Under the pieces are notes generated by a model, which was not told where the DNA came from, did no database searches, and saw nothing but the letters and a program-made list of their open reading frames with translations. Both the position numbers and the translations under genes were made by a program. DNA of 51,376 bases from Victivallales bacterium (GTDB taxonomy: Bacteria > Verrucomicrobiota > Lentisphaeria > Oligosphaerales > Oligosphaeraceae): NCBI GenBank assembly GCA_017535315.1, contig JAFXUD010000006.1, forward strand, positions 1-51,376, read 5' to 3'. This document shows, piece after piece, positions 32,101-40,109 of this stretch. Every line of letters starts with the position of its first letter. The stretch's first letter is position 1.

Positions 32101-32510
32101 TCCCCAGCAGGGATGACTCTGCCAGAGCGGATTCCACCATGGAACTTTTTGCCGTCGCCTGAATGGCTGAGGTAGAGGGTTCCGTTACCATGGCGTGAGA
32201 AAAGCCATTCGTGCCCCTTGCTGAAAATATCTTCACCGAGGTCGTGTCCCTGCGGCTTTGGCGCAAAGCGCAGGACGGCGGTCATGGTCAGGCCTGCTGG
32301 CGTGATGTGAAATTGGGCGCTGTTTGGCAAAACTGCCTGACCAGGGCCGTTGAAGACCAGCAGTCCGTCTTTGACGGAGGCGTTACCTGAGAGAGCCAGG
32401 CCTGGATTGCCCTGGTCAAAGCGGTATGACGCCTTGGCGGTATCGGCGCCTTGAGCAACTTGGACAAAATAAACTAGCGCGGCCAGTGTTATTGCAAAGA
32501 TTGTTTTCAT
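29130..32510 (-). CDS. Secreted LamG plus DUF6259-like TIM-barrel protein
   Basis: The protein has 1126 aa. The signal peptide is M-K-T-I-F-A-I-T-L-A-A-L-V-Y-F-V-Q-V-A-Q-G. A LamG/concanavalin-like domain (about 25-230) is followed by a beta-sandwich (about 280-520) and a large TIM-barrel (about 550-900) with L-I-H-W-T-W-W-D-D, G-I-Y-H-D-Q-V, H-S-S-E-D-F-A-E-P and W-R-W-T-H-E. The acidic residues in the D-Q and S-E-D motifs are candidate catalytic residues. This matches DUF6259-type glycoside-hydrolase-like proteins of PVC bacteria. A C-terminal beta region (about 930-1126) closes it. It is periplasmic or exported and probably acts on a complex glycan. It follows the LamG gene by 10 bp on the same strand. 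Confidence 0.72.
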   Translation of the reverse strand: MKTIFAITLAALVYFVQVAQGADTAKASYRFDQGNPGLALSGNASVKDGLLVFNGPGQAVLPNSAQFHITPAGLTMTAVLRFAPKPQGHDLGEDIFSKGHEWLFSRHGNGTLYLSHSGDGKKFHGGIRSGRVIPAGEWAHYAAVFSRIQRQGQGETGYLQKVFINGEQVGQAQVLDVEPLKSDEPVVFGYGLAKDAWAMVGEAAEFTIEKRAWSDDEVEQDAIACGKVKTSGTIKAELTALFIKALQDLPPHQRAALERAGRAGADQSLLGKAAEMLSHGQKQDAIRLLSTEQLEAMFIVRGGNTVFPLISLYDKHAQREIFGRRSLGWELRLRKSKVNEYLQESAFEAKVQEQANGSAILVWECGDGLCVEMPIKLIGARLEAGLKVINNNSNTILEAVTFPRFSFRKLDSGTDKLVIPFMSGVELDNPTVAASTIAQQDYWYPTSDVNMQFHAYYDAKSGIYFAHEDPSGAVKRVTTMGKRGDLDAAYTTSVGQPIDGSGGNSYTLSGIAAVEIFQGNWYEAAQIYRRFVQQKSAWGITELPRQDTPQWLRDNCVSIIMLSRYEYTPDKMLQDAIVFRNYLELPYLIHWTWWDDISKGSWPHFFAKDSALEVIPELKKNDIHCEVYIDTRLWAENDGPDRRSSWMYSPLGEHYAVRTAENNIPFESYTIWFHEPGPGKRGWYSERHRYAVQCPAAAGWQEWILWLCERVAGYGVTGIYHDQVMAASPHLCYNPEHGHDLGDAQTWVRDGYYPMLKRMRRKLKLRYPDLTHSSEDFAEPYLREFDHAFCWRWTHEQIPLVDAVYGGGAIQLGNRLYGDTGPKCDIKALYAKLGEQLVRGEQLGYFNLSDIQNPAAALQIKRNAHLRNALLSVFNTGQMLKNVEYATPMPHIATVWNAYKGGSGGGDKPISTPVVQQGRWRRLSDQAIFTLFANTVDSPQHFSPKEVEVGSILVSAAGITPFTDGSEIALAPFETALLLNRVPQAEAETLHRTLARIKTFVEPGVANDKAEAQKRTGRKLTVQDADRIKGASAADNGAFAGWIAPGASFSFNKVFLGKAAVVDLDAKAGDTVRLLFNERQVGMATLTASGRQQVRIPVSGQTDAVGTYLVHLPQGALLIYSLEIEP

Positions 32511-32520
32511 GTCTATAGTC

Positions 32521-33201
32521 CTAAAACTTAGTCACCACATCATCGGAAAGGGGTTCTGCATAAATCGCCACTTGGCGGACATCGCCGCCGAAGAGCCATT
32601 GCTTGCCCCAGCCTATGAAGAGCCGCAGGGGATTGTCGGTGGCAATGTATTTACCTTTGCTTTCGCCTTTGGCGACCTCCTTGCCATCGATGAAGAGCTT
32701 GTAAGTGTACTGCTCTTCAGCTGCCTTGGCAAGCACGACGGCTAGTTTGACAAATTGTCCGACGGGCGGCTGCGGAGCGTTTATGCGCAGAGCCCAGTCG
32801 CCGTTCAGCGCGAGATTGAAATAAAGTCCCTTCTGGGAACGGCCCAGCAGAAACTCCTTGTCCTTGAAGATGATCATGTCATAGAGTTTGTTGTCCTTGT
32901 CATCGACAGGCTGGTTGAATCTGACCTCGGCGAAGAGTGTCAGCCCTGCGTCACCGTGGAGAGCACGGGCGTCGGGGAGTTCCAGATAGGTTCGCCTCTT
33001 CAAACCTGCCGCCCAGGAGCCGTCGTCTAGCACACGGATCAACGGTGTTTTCCCCAGCAGCCATTGCGGGGCGACGGCGTATTGCCCCTTCATACCAATC
33101 TCTTTGCCTGAAAACGTATATGCCAGTGCGGGCTCTGCCGCGTTAGCTTGCCACAGCGCTGCAAGCAGCGTGGCGATGGTCAATGCTATTGCTTGTTTCA
33201 T
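32521..33201 (-). CDS. Secreted LamG/concanavalin-like domain protein
   Basis: The protein has 226 aa. The start at 33201 (M-K-Q-A-I-A-L-T-I-A-T-L-L-A-A-L-W-Q-A-N-A) is preceded by GGAGAA; an in-frame codon upstream (33267) would add a non-signal extension. The remaining chain is a single LamG-like jelly roll: L-T-L-F-A-E-V-R-F, L-L-G-R-S-Q-K-G-L-Y-F-N-L and Y-K-L-F-I-D-G-K-E-V-A-K-G, then L-F-I-G-W-G. It resembles the N-terminal part of the downstream 1126-aa protein. It probably binds a glycan as an accessory to that enzyme. Cotranscribed (10-bp gap). Confidence 0.75.
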   Translation of the reverse strand: MKQAIALTIATLLAALWQANAAEPALAYTFSGKEIGMKGQYAVAPQWLLGKTPLIRVLDDGSWAAGLKRRTYLELPDARALHGDAGLTLFAEVRFNQPVDDKDNKLYDMIIFKDKEFLLGRSQKGLYFNLALNGDWALRINAPQPPVGQFVKLAVVLAKAAEEQYTYKLFIDGKEVAKGESKGKYIATDNPLRLFIGWGKQWLFGGDVRQVAIYAEPLSDDVVTKF

Positions 33202-33225
33202 TGGACATTCTCCTTTTTTTAGCAT

Positions 33226-33253
33226 AAAATACACGAAAATGAGGTTTTTACAA
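33226..33253 (-). promoter_or_regulatory. Possible promoter for the LamG operon
   Basis: On the minus strand TTGTAA (33248-33253), 16 bases, TATTTT (33226-33231). The -10 is only a fair match. It overlaps the gap next to the DUF1016 remnant. Confidence 0.4.
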
Positions 33254-33261
33254 GACCTGAT

Positions 33262-33810
33262 TTGCACGATAACGAGGTTTCCTCACGAAATCTTAAGTAT
33301 ATGAGGCTATTCGCGAGTGTTTGGACTGATGTTGAAATTGTGCAAGCACCACTTGGACAATTGACGTGGTATCACCACCTCACCTTACTGGACAAACTGG
33401 ATACCAAGGAACAGCGTCTGGCTTATGCACGATTAGCGGCGGTGAACGGCTGGTCACGCAATGTAATGGTTCATCACATCGAACTGAAGACCGCGGAGCG
33501 CGTCGGTAAGGCGCAGACAAATTTCCAGGCGACGCTCCCCGCCTCAGACTCCGATTTGGCGCAGCAGACACTGAAGGACCCGTATAAACTGGAGTTTCTT
33601 GGACTGACGGAGGGCGTCAAAGAGAACAAACTGCGTCAGGCATTGGTGGACAGAGTGGCTGATTTTCTGTTGGAACTCGGAACAGGCTTTGCATTCGTCG
33701 GCAAAAAGGTTCCACTGGAGGCTGGGGGTGATCCTTTTGAAATTACCTCATATAATTTTGGGAAAAACGCCCGCAAAGCTAGAATTTTGCCCCTACCAAC
33801 TTGCAATTAG
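33262..33810 (+). pseudogene. DUF1016 (YhcG-type) PD-(D/E)XK nuclease remnant
   Basis: About 155 codons match the middle of DUF1016 nucleases: S-S-R-N-L-K-Y-M-R-L-F-A, L-T-W-Y-H-H-L-T-L-L-D-K-L, A-V-N-G-W-S-R-N-V-M-V-H-H-I, L-P-A-S-D-S-D-L-A-Q-Q-T-L-K-D-P-Y-K, and F-L-L-E-L-G-T-G-F-A-F-V-G-K-K-V-P-L-E-A-G-G-D-P-F. The N-terminal DUF1016_N domain (about 150 aa) is missing. The match stops just before the catalytic F-x-I-D-L-L-F-Y-H strand. At that point (33735-33749) lies a 15-base copy of the inverted repeat found at 20231-20245, so a repeat-mediated event probably broke the gene. The last codons also carry the SPFH-operon promoter. Intact members act in DNA cleavage or defence. Confidence 0.82.
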
Positions 33811-33829
33811 TATAATCTTATAGTATAAT
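33801..33829 (+). promoter_or_regulatory. Strong sigma70-type promoter of the SPFH operon
   Basis: TTGCAA (33801-33806), 17 bases, perfect TATAAT (33824-33829). It overlaps the stop codon of the DUF1016 remnant. The leader carries a GCGGAG/CTCCGC hairpin (33846-33864) and the dispersed motif cgcgcacaggacag. The first gene starts at 33910. Confidence 0.8.
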
Positions 33830-33909
33830 CTCCAGTGGAATAATCGCGGAGTTTTTAGCTCCGCTCACAGGACAAAATCCGCGCACAGGACAGAATAGGC
33901 TAGAGAAAC

Positions 33910-35904
33910 ATGCAAATCAAGGACACAAGCACACGTCCACGCAATTTATGCTGGGCGATTTCGGTGGCAGGCGCACTGCTTTTTGCAGTGGGCATTGTCA
34001 TCAAGAACAGCGGATTCAGTTCCGTGATGACCCCGACATTGGTTTCGGCGTTGAATGTGATACTGTTGGGTATTCTAGGAGCCTGGCGCTGCTCCTTTGC
34101 CAGGAATCAGGCGATTGAGGAGGCTGGAGTTGCTGAATATCGCAAGACCCATGGCGACACGGAGTTCTTTGCCGATGCTGACGAGGCGGTTCGCCTTGCC
34201 ACGCGCGCCAATCAGCAGTTTACTAAGTTCGGCGTTCCGATAGCCACCATTCTTTTGGGCATTGTGGAATCTGTGTTCTGTCTGATTGTCTGGCGTGGCT
34301 GGAGCAAGATTGAAGTATTTCCAAAGGCTCCGAATCCGATGCCGCTGGCCATTCTGGGTGTCTGCTGCTGCATAGCGGTTCTGATAGCTGGCAGTTTCTT
34401 TGTTGGGGCCAGCCGCGAGCCTGGCTGCCGCTGGCTGCGTCCTGCTGGCGCCTGGCTTTTCTTCACGGGCTTTCTCTTCTTGGCAGGCGGCATTGCATTG
34501 TTCCTGGAGTTCTTCGGCAAAGCCGCCGATGTGGCGGACATTTTAGTCGCCAGGGTTGCCTTGGTCATCGTTTTCATTTTGGCGGTGGAGCTTATTCTGA
34601 GTTTTGTCATTGAGTTCTACCGTCCGCGAATGCCTGGCGAGGAGGAGCGTCCCTTGCCTGAAAGCCGTCTGCTGGCTCTGTTCACGGAGCCTGGCGGCGT
34701 GGCTCGCAATGTGGCCGCCTCACTGGACTACCAGTTTGGCTTCCAGGTCTCCGAGGTCTGGTTCTATCGTTTTCTGGAGCGCACCGTCATTCCGCTGCTC
34801 ATCATCATGGCGATTGCCCTGTGGCTTCAGACCTGCATAGTGGTGGTCAGCACGGAGGAAAATGGCATCATGGAGCGGTTTGGCAGCGTGGTTTCGCGCG
34901 AGCCGCTGAAGCCAGGCCTCTATTTCAAGCTACCTGCTCCCTTTGAGCAGTTGAACCGCTTCCCTGTCGAGCACATCCAGAGCATCACCATCGGTGAGCA
35001 CGAAGAGGAACATGAAGAGGAAGAGGAGGAAGAGGTGCAGGATGACGGCCACGGCCATGAGGCGCCCAAGAAAAAGAAGAAGGAAGAGCACGATGAATCC
35101 ATCGTCCTCTGGTCAAGCCAGCATGCAGAGGAGGAGAAGCCCTTCATCGTCGCCATGAAACAGATTGAGAGCGTGGAGAAGCGCAAGAGCGACAGTGGTC
35201 CCGCCCCACTGAGCATCGGGCTTTTGGCGGCGCATATCCCGTTGTACTACAAGGTGAACGACCTCTACAACTACTCCTACAACCACAATGACCCGAACAA
35301 GACCCTGAAGAACATCGCGACGCGCGAGTTCGTTCGCTACATGGCCTCCACGGACTTCCATGAGGTGCTTGGTTCCCAGCGGCACCAGGCGGGCGAATTG
35401 CTTCGCAAGCGCATTCAGGCAGCGGCGGAAGAGGCGAACCTGGGCATTGAAGTGATCTTCGTGAGTCTGGCGGGTCTGCATCCGCCCGTGGTGGTGGGCA
35501 CGGCCTACGACCAGGTAGTTGCCTCCCGCGAGGCGAAGGCGGAGCAGATTCTGAAGGCGGAAGCATACGCCGCGGGTCGCGGCCCTGCCGTGCAGGGGGA
35601 GGCGACGACGCTGCTCAATATGGCGGTTGCCTACAAGCAAAGCAAGACCCAGGTCTCCAAGGCGGAGGCGGAACGGTTCGAGAGCCAGTTGCGCGGCTAT
35701 TTGGCAGCCCCCAGGATTTTCATGTTGAATTCCTTTCTGGATGTGATGCTGACCAATGGCAAGAACACGCGCAAGTATGTGATGGCGGGCAACACGGCGA
35801 AGGAGGTCTTCAATCTCAACCTGGAAAAGAAGCTCAACGCCAGCCTGCTTGATTTGAACTTGGATTCGGACGACGACCAGAACGCTGCACAACAAAACAA
35901 TTAA
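33910..35904 (+). CDS. Polytopic SPFH-domain protein, HflK-like
   Basis: The protein has 664 aa, much larger than usual HflK (about 400). The N-terminal half has about seven membrane segments (roughly 16-35, 45-62, 100-122, 140-162, 176-198, 213-234, 294-316). An SPFH/band-7 domain begins at S-T-E-E-N-G-I-M-E-R-F-G and P-G-L-Y-F-K-L-P-A-P. It is interrupted at about 363-397 by a very acidic then Lys-rich stretch (E/H-rich, then K-K-K-K-K). The C-terminus has the long helix A-S-R-E-A-K-A-E-Q-I-L-K-A-E-A-Y-A typical of band-7 oligomers. It is the first gene of the SPFH/P-ATPase/ABC operon; 21 bp separate it from the next. HflK/C regulate FtsH, but this variant may instead scaffold the neighbouring transporter. 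Membrane fusion to seven helices is unusual. Confidence 0.8.
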   Translation: MQIKDTSTRPRNLCWAISVAGALLFAVGIVIKNSGFSSVMTPTLVSALNVILLGILGAWRCSFARNQAIEEAGVAEYRKTHGDTEFFADADEAVRLATRANQQFTKFGVPIATILLGIVESVFCLIVWRGWSKIEVFPKAPNPMPLAILGVCCCIAVLIAGSFFVGASREPGCRWLRPAGAWLFFTGFLFLAGGIALFLEFFGKAADVADILVARVALVIVFILAVELILSFVIEFYRPRMPGEEERPLPESRLLALFTEPGGVARNVAASLDYQFGFQVSEVWFYRFLERTVIPLLIIMAIALWLQTCIVVVSTEENGIMERFGSVVSREPLKPGLYFKLPAPFEQLNRFPVEHIQSITIGEHEEEHEEEEEEEVQDDGHGHEAPKKKKKEEHDESIVLWSSQHAEEEKPFIVAMKQIESVEKRKSDSGPAPLSIGLLAAHIPLYYKVNDLYNYSYNHNDPNKTLKNIATREFVRYMASTDFHEVLGSQRHQAGELLRKRIQAAAEEANLGIEVIFVSLAGLHPPVVVGTAYDQVVASREAKAEQILKAEAYAAGRGPAVQGEATTLLNMAVAYKQSKTQVSKAEAERFESQLRGYLAAPRIFMLNSFLDVMLTNGKNTRKYVMAGNTAKEVFNLNLEKKLNASLLDLNLDSDDDQNAAQQNN

Positions 35905-35925
35905 TCATATTGAGGAGTACGGAAA

Positions 35926-36891
35926 ATGAGTGAAGAAATGAAAGGACAGGGCATCAAGCATCATTGGCCCATCGTGGCTCTTGCTTGCGCAGTCGTCGTG
36001 ATTTTCATGGTTGCCATGATGACCTTCCAGGTCAAGGAGACTGAATACGCCGTCATCAAGACCTTCGGAAAGGCGAAGGTCGATGCAGGCGGCGAAATCA
36101 TCACCTATGCACCAGGGCTCCATTTCAAATGGCCATTCGTCGATCAGGTATGGCGCTACGACAAGCGCCTTCAGTGCTACGAACTCACCAAGGGTCATCT
36201 GGAGCAGTTGACCACCAAGGACCAGTACCAGATTGTCGTCTCAACATATGTCCTCTGGAGAGTTGGCAATCCCGCCATCTTCCTGAAGCGTTTGAAATCA
36301 GCGGAGGAAGTCGATGAGAAGCTGGACGCCACCGTTCGCGACAGCCGCAATAGCATCATTCCGATGCACAACTTCTCGGAGCTAGTCAATACTGAGACGG
36401 GCGAGAGTAAGATGGACATCATCGAGAAGGCGATGCTTGACGATGTGAAGAAGAAGACGATGGATGACTTCGGCATTGAGGTCACCAAGATCGGCTTCCG
36501 CCAGATTGGCTTCCCCGAAATGGTCACGACAAAGGTCTTTGACCGTATGCGCGCCGAACGCGAAAACCACTCTGAAAAGCTGTTGGCCGAAGGGAAGTCC
36601 GAGGCGCAGAGAATCCGTTCTGAGGCTGATCGCAAGGCTGCGGAGACCATCTCGCAGGCCGAGGCCGAAGCCAAGAAGATCCGCGGTGAAGGCGACGAAC
36701 TGGCGGCAAAGAACTACGCGGTCTTCCAGAAGAACCCTGAACTGGCGCTTTTCCTGCGCAACCTTGAGGCGCTCAAGATCAGCTTGACCGACAAGGACAC
36801 CCTGATTCTTGACACCGACACCCCGCCCTTCACCCTGCTGAAGCCAGGTGCCGTCAATCTGAAGTCTGCTCCCGCTCCGCAGTCCAAGTGA
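35926..36891 (+). CDS. hflC: SPFH-domain protein, HflC-like
   Basis: The protein has 321 aa, close to E. coli HflC (334). A single membrane segment (about 16-38) is followed by the SPFH domain: E-Y-A-V-I-K-T-F-G-K, P-G-L-H-F-K-W-P-F-V-D, then L-T-T-K-D-Q-Y-Q-I. The C-terminal helix A-E-R-E-N-H-S-E-K-L-L-A-E-G-K-S-E-A-Q-R-I-R-S-E-A-D is a canonical HflC coiled coil. In E. coli HflC with HflK surrounds FtsH and restrains it. GAGGAG lies upstream of the ATG at 35926. Operon partners are two further SPFH proteins. HflC is the best name, though paralogues make it tentative. Confidence 0.88.
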   Translation: MSEEMKGQGIKHHWPIVALACAVVVIFMVAMMTFQVKETEYAVIKTFGKAKVDAGGEIITYAPGLHFKWPFVDQVWRYDKRLQCYELTKGHLEQLTTKDQYQIVVSTYVLWRVGNPAIFLKRLKSAEEVDEKLDATVRDSRNSIIPMHNFSELVNTETGESKMDIIEKAMLDDVKKKTMDDFGIEVTKIGFRQIGFPEMVTTKVFDRMRAERENHSEKLLAEGKSEAQRIRSEADRKAAETISQAEAEAKKIRGEGDELAAKNYAVFQKNPELALFLRNLEALKISLTDKDTLILDTDTPPFTLLKPGAVNLKSAPAPQSK

Positions 36892-36914
36892 ACGGCCGAA
36901 AAGGGAGTGCCAAT

Positions 36915-38084
36915 ATGGAAGAACTAGAAAAGAACCACCAGCCCGACGGGCAGGAATACCAGGACGGAGGAATGAAGGCCCTCGTCAGGATGCTTCGCAT
37001 TCTGTTCCAAGGGTTGCGCCTTCTCATCATCCTCATATTTGTTTACCTCATCTTCAGCGGAATGTTCCGGGTGGACGATCAGAACGAGGCGATGCTTTTC
37101 CGCTTTGGAAAACTCCAGCGCCGCGTCATCGACCCTGAGCGCGGGGAATCCCCCATTCTCACCAGCGGACGCTGGTACTGGGCGTGGCCCTATCCCATCG
37201 ACTGGGTGAAGGAGATTCCCGCGCAGAAATCCGTCACCGTCTCTTCAGACACCACCTTCATGCCATGGACGCCGCCGAACATGGCGGGGCAGCAGCCTCC
37301 CGCGAACAACTTCCTGCGGCCTGGCTCCGACGGCTATCTCCTCACAGGCGACACCAACATCATCCACGCACGTTGGGACGTGAACTACCGCGTTGTCAAC
37401 TCTGAAAAATACTACCTCAATTTCTTCGACGACAGCGATGTGGAGAAGGTGCATGGCAAACCGCAGATCAAGCGCGGAACAGAGGCCATCATCCGCAACC
37501 TGCTTTCCAATGCCGTCATCCGCGAGGTAGGCACTTGGAAGATCGAGGACCTGCTGAAGACCACGCGCACGCTGGCAGACGGCAAGGTCGAGAACATCAA
37601 GGACAAAGTGCAGGCGCGTCTGGCTGTCCTGCTGGACGAAGTCGGCTTGGGTGTGCAGATCCAGTCTGTCAATCTGGTTGACATTCGGACTTCCGTCGCC
37701 GTGCAGGATGCCTTCCGCAAGGTGAATGAGGCTGCTGAAACGGGGCGCGCGGAAATGCTCAAGGCACGCAGCTATGCCGAGGGCGTGGAGCTTGCGGCGC
37801 AGGGTGCTGCCTACCGTATTCTGGATGAGGCGCGTTCCTACAAGACGCGCGTTGTCGAGACCATCAAGGCCGACAGCTCCTACTTTGACACGGTTCTGGC
37901 TGAATACAACAAAAACCAGGAGACGATGCTGACCACCCTCTATATGGATGCTTTGCGCGAGGTGCTTGCGAAGACTCCGAACAAGTATGTCATCCATAAG
38001 CATGATGGGGTTGAGCAGGAGTTGCGCCTGCGCATCAGCCAGGTTCCTGAAGAGAAGAAGCAGCAGGCTGTTCCGCAGGAGTAG
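36915..38084 (+). CDS. hflK: SPFH-domain protein, HflK-like
   Basis: The protein has 389 aa, near the usual HflK length. The start ATG at 36915 is preceded by GGGAG; a GTG at 36888 overlapping the previous stop is possible. One membrane segment lies at about 36-58 after a charged, Gln/Gly-rich N-terminus. The SPFH domain follows: F-R-V-D-D-Q-N-E-A-M-L-F-R-F-G-K-L, then W-Y-W-A-W-P-Y-P-I-D and L-T-G-D-T-N-I-I-H-A-R-W-D-V-N-Y-R. The C-terminal region has V-Q-D-A-F-R-K-V-N-E-A-A-E and Y-A-E-G-V-E-L-A-A-Q-G. It pairs with the HflC-like protein just upstream. Confidence 0.85.
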   Translation: MEELEKNHQPDGQEYQDGGMKALVRMLRILFQGLRLLIILIFVYLIFSGMFRVDDQNEAMLFRFGKLQRRVIDPERGESPILTSGRWYWAWPYPIDWVKEIPAQKSVTVSSDTTFMPWTPPNMAGQQPPANNFLRPGSDGYLLTGDTNIIHARWDVNYRVVNSEKYYLNFFDDSDVEKVHGKPQIKRGTEAIIRNLLSNAVIREVGTWKIEDLLKTTRTLADGKVENIKDKVQARLAVLLDEVGLGVQIQSVNLVDIRTSVAVQDAFRKVNEAAETGRAEMLKARSYAEGVELAAQGAAYRILDEARSYKTRVVETIKADSSYFDTVLAEYNKNQETMLTTLYMDALREVLAKTPNKYVIHKHDGVEQELRLRISQVPEEKKQQAVPQE

Positions 38085-38124
38085 TCCTCTCCCAATAACC
38101 AGGTTTTAAACAGCGAGACGAAAG

Positions 38125-40074
38125 ATGTCCGAAGTACAAGCGAATATACAGAAAGAGCAGACGCCCAAGAACGCCAAATCGGCGAATGCGATGCGCCCTG
38201 AGATCATACGCCTTGGCATAGCCCTGCTAGGAGGCATTCTGGTATTGAACGCCTACCTTGCCAAGGTGCTTTTCCCGAATGCGGTTGATCCCGTTGCGCG
38301 TGAGTTCAGCTCATTTATCGGGGCGTTGATGCTGAGTTTGCCCATTTTCTGGGAGGCGGTCTGCGATCTGCTGAAGGGCAAGGTTCACATGAACGAGCTG
38401 GTTGGTCTTGCTTTGCTGGCCGCATTTGCCATGGGCGACTACAGCACGGCAGGTGCCGTCGCTTTCTTCATGCTCATCACCATCACCATTGAAAAACGCA
38501 CGGCAATCGGTGCCGAGGCGGCTATTGAGGCGGTTGTTCGCCTGACGCCCAGGCAGGCGCGCCGTCTGAAGAACAACGGTACGGAGGAAGAGGTCGTGGA
38601 TGCCTTCAACGACCTGAAGGCGGGTGATGTCTGCCGTGTGCGTCCAGGTGAAAACTTCCCTGCGGACGGCGTTATCGTCAAGGGCACAAGCACTGTCAAC
38701 CAGGCCACTATCACGGGTGAATCGCTGCCAGCTGACAAGTCCGAGGGGAGCGAGGTTTACGCAGGTACCCAGAACCTGACGGGACTGGTTGATTTCAAGG
38801 TCACCCGCATCGGAAAGGACACCACGCTGGGCAAGGTCCGCAACCTCATTGCGGACGCGGAACGCTCCAAGACTCCCATCATGCGCATGATTGACAACTA
38901 CGTCGGCTACTATACGCCTACCATCCTGATGATTGCCGCGCTGGCATGGTTCATCACGGAGAAGATCGACCGTGTCATTGCGGTGCTGGTGATGTCCGTG
39001 CCCGCTGCGCTGGTCATCGCGACGCCGAGTGCCGTCATCGCCGCCATTGCGGCTGCCTCCCGCCTGGGCATCCTCATCAAGGACGTTTCCCACATTGAGT
39101 TGGCGGCCAAAATCAAGGCCATTATTTTTGACAAGACTGGTACATTGACTGAAGGGAAGCTGAAAGTCGCCACATTAGTTCCCGTGGAGGGAGTGGAGCT
39201 TTCCGATTTGCTCAGCGTCGCAACAAGTGCAGAGCATCACAGCAACCATCCGACGGCCGAGGCGATGAAGGCGTTGGCGAGCGAAGCAGGTGTCCAGTGT
39301 GTGACACCTGATTCATACGAGGAGGTTGCGGGCCGAGGCGTTAAAGCCGTCTTCAACGGGCGTTCCGTCATGGTTGGGCGTGCCGCCTGGCTGGAGAGTG
39401 CTGGTATCAATTTGGACGATGTCAAGGATAGCCTGTCAGATGGGGAATCTCAGGGCATGAGTGTGGTTTGTGTCGCGAGGGACGGCAAATTGATGGGCTG
39501 GATTGGTCTGAGCGACGCCATCCGCAAGATATCCGAAGAGGCCATCTCTATGCTGAAAGAGTTGGGCGTCTCCCAGTGCTGCATGGTTACAGGTGACAAT
39601 GAGCGTGTCGCGCAGGCTGTAGCCGCCAAGATTGGCATCACGGAGGTCAAGTCGGGATGCCTTCCCGAGGAGAAGGAGGCCTACGTCCATGAACTGAAGA
39701 AGAAGGGGCTGCTGGTTGCGGTGGTCGGCGATGGTGTCAACGATGCACCCGCGCTGGCTGCTGGCGACATGGGTGTCGCGATGGGTGCGTTCGGCAGTGA
39801 CATCGCGGTTCAGAGTGCATCTGTCGCCCTGATGAACAACGACTTGCGTCGCATACCGTTCCTGATTGGACTTGCGCGTAAGACGCGCGTCCTGATGAAT
39901 CAGAACCTGGCCATCGGTTTGGGCTTCATCGTGGTGGGCGTCTATTTTGCCACATTGGGTCACATCACGCCGATTGGCGCTGCGCTTCTGCATAGTGTAA
40001 GTTCTCTGTTTGTCATTTTCAACAGTGCGCGTCTGGTTCGCTCTGGTGAATCCATGCAGCAGGTCGAGGAGTAA
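38125..40074 (+). CDS. P1B-like P-type ATPase lacking the CPC motif
   Basis: The protein has 649 aa and no N-terminal metal-binding domain. The actuator loop has T-G-E-S (197-200), the phosphorylation site D-K-T-G-T (D336), the nucleotide domain S-N-H-P-T-A (H375-P376), and the hinge G-D-G-V-N-D (535-540). These P1B-specific HP and TM layouts argue for a heavy-metal-type pump. The transmembrane metal site, normally C-P-C or S-P-C, reads S-V-P-A-A-L (291-296) with no Cys. The last two TM segments end L-L-H-S-V-S-S-L-F-V-I-F-N-S-A-R-L. Substrate is therefore unclear; it could be another cation. Operonic with SPFH proteins (40 bp) and an ABC ATPase (35 bp). The symbol zntA/copA would be unjustified. 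Confidence 0.88.
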   Translation: MSEVQANIQKEQTPKNAKSANAMRPEIIRLGIALLGGILVLNAYLAKVLFPNAVDPVAREFSSFIGALMLSLPIFWEAVCDLLKGKVHMNELVGLALLAAFAMGDYSTAGAVAFFMLITITIEKRTAIGAEAAIEAVVRLTPRQARRLKNNGTEEEVVDAFNDLKAGDVCRVRPGENFPADGVIVKGTSTVNQATITGESLPADKSEGSEVYAGTQNLTGLVDFKVTRIGKDTTLGKVRNLIADAERSKTPIMRMIDNYVGYYTPTILMIAALAWFITEKIDRVIAVLVMSVPAALVIATPSAVIAAIAAASRLGILIKDVSHIELAAKIKAIIFDKTGTLTEGKLKVATLVPVEGVELSDLLSVATSAEHHSNHPTAEAMKALASEAGVQCVTPDSYEEVAGRGVKAVFNGRSVMVGRAAWLESAGINLDDVKDSLSDGESQGMSVVCVARDGKLMGWIGLSDAIRKISEEAISMLKELGVSQCCMVTGDNERVAQAVAAKIGITEVKSGCLPEEKEAYVHELKKKGLLVAVVGDGVNDAPALAAGDMGVAMGAFGSDIAVQSASVALMNNDLRRIPFLIGLARKTRVLMNQNLAIGLGFIVVGVYFATLGHITPIGAALLHSVSSLFVIFNSARLVRSGESMQQVEE

Positions 40075-40109
40075 TATTTTCAATTCAAATACAAAAGGCA
40101 TAACCGATT

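Noticed and set aside
36888-36914. GTG start overlapping the HflC stop
   Set aside because: ATG at 36915 has GGGAG at proper distance; the extension N-G-R-K-G-S-A-N has no family support.
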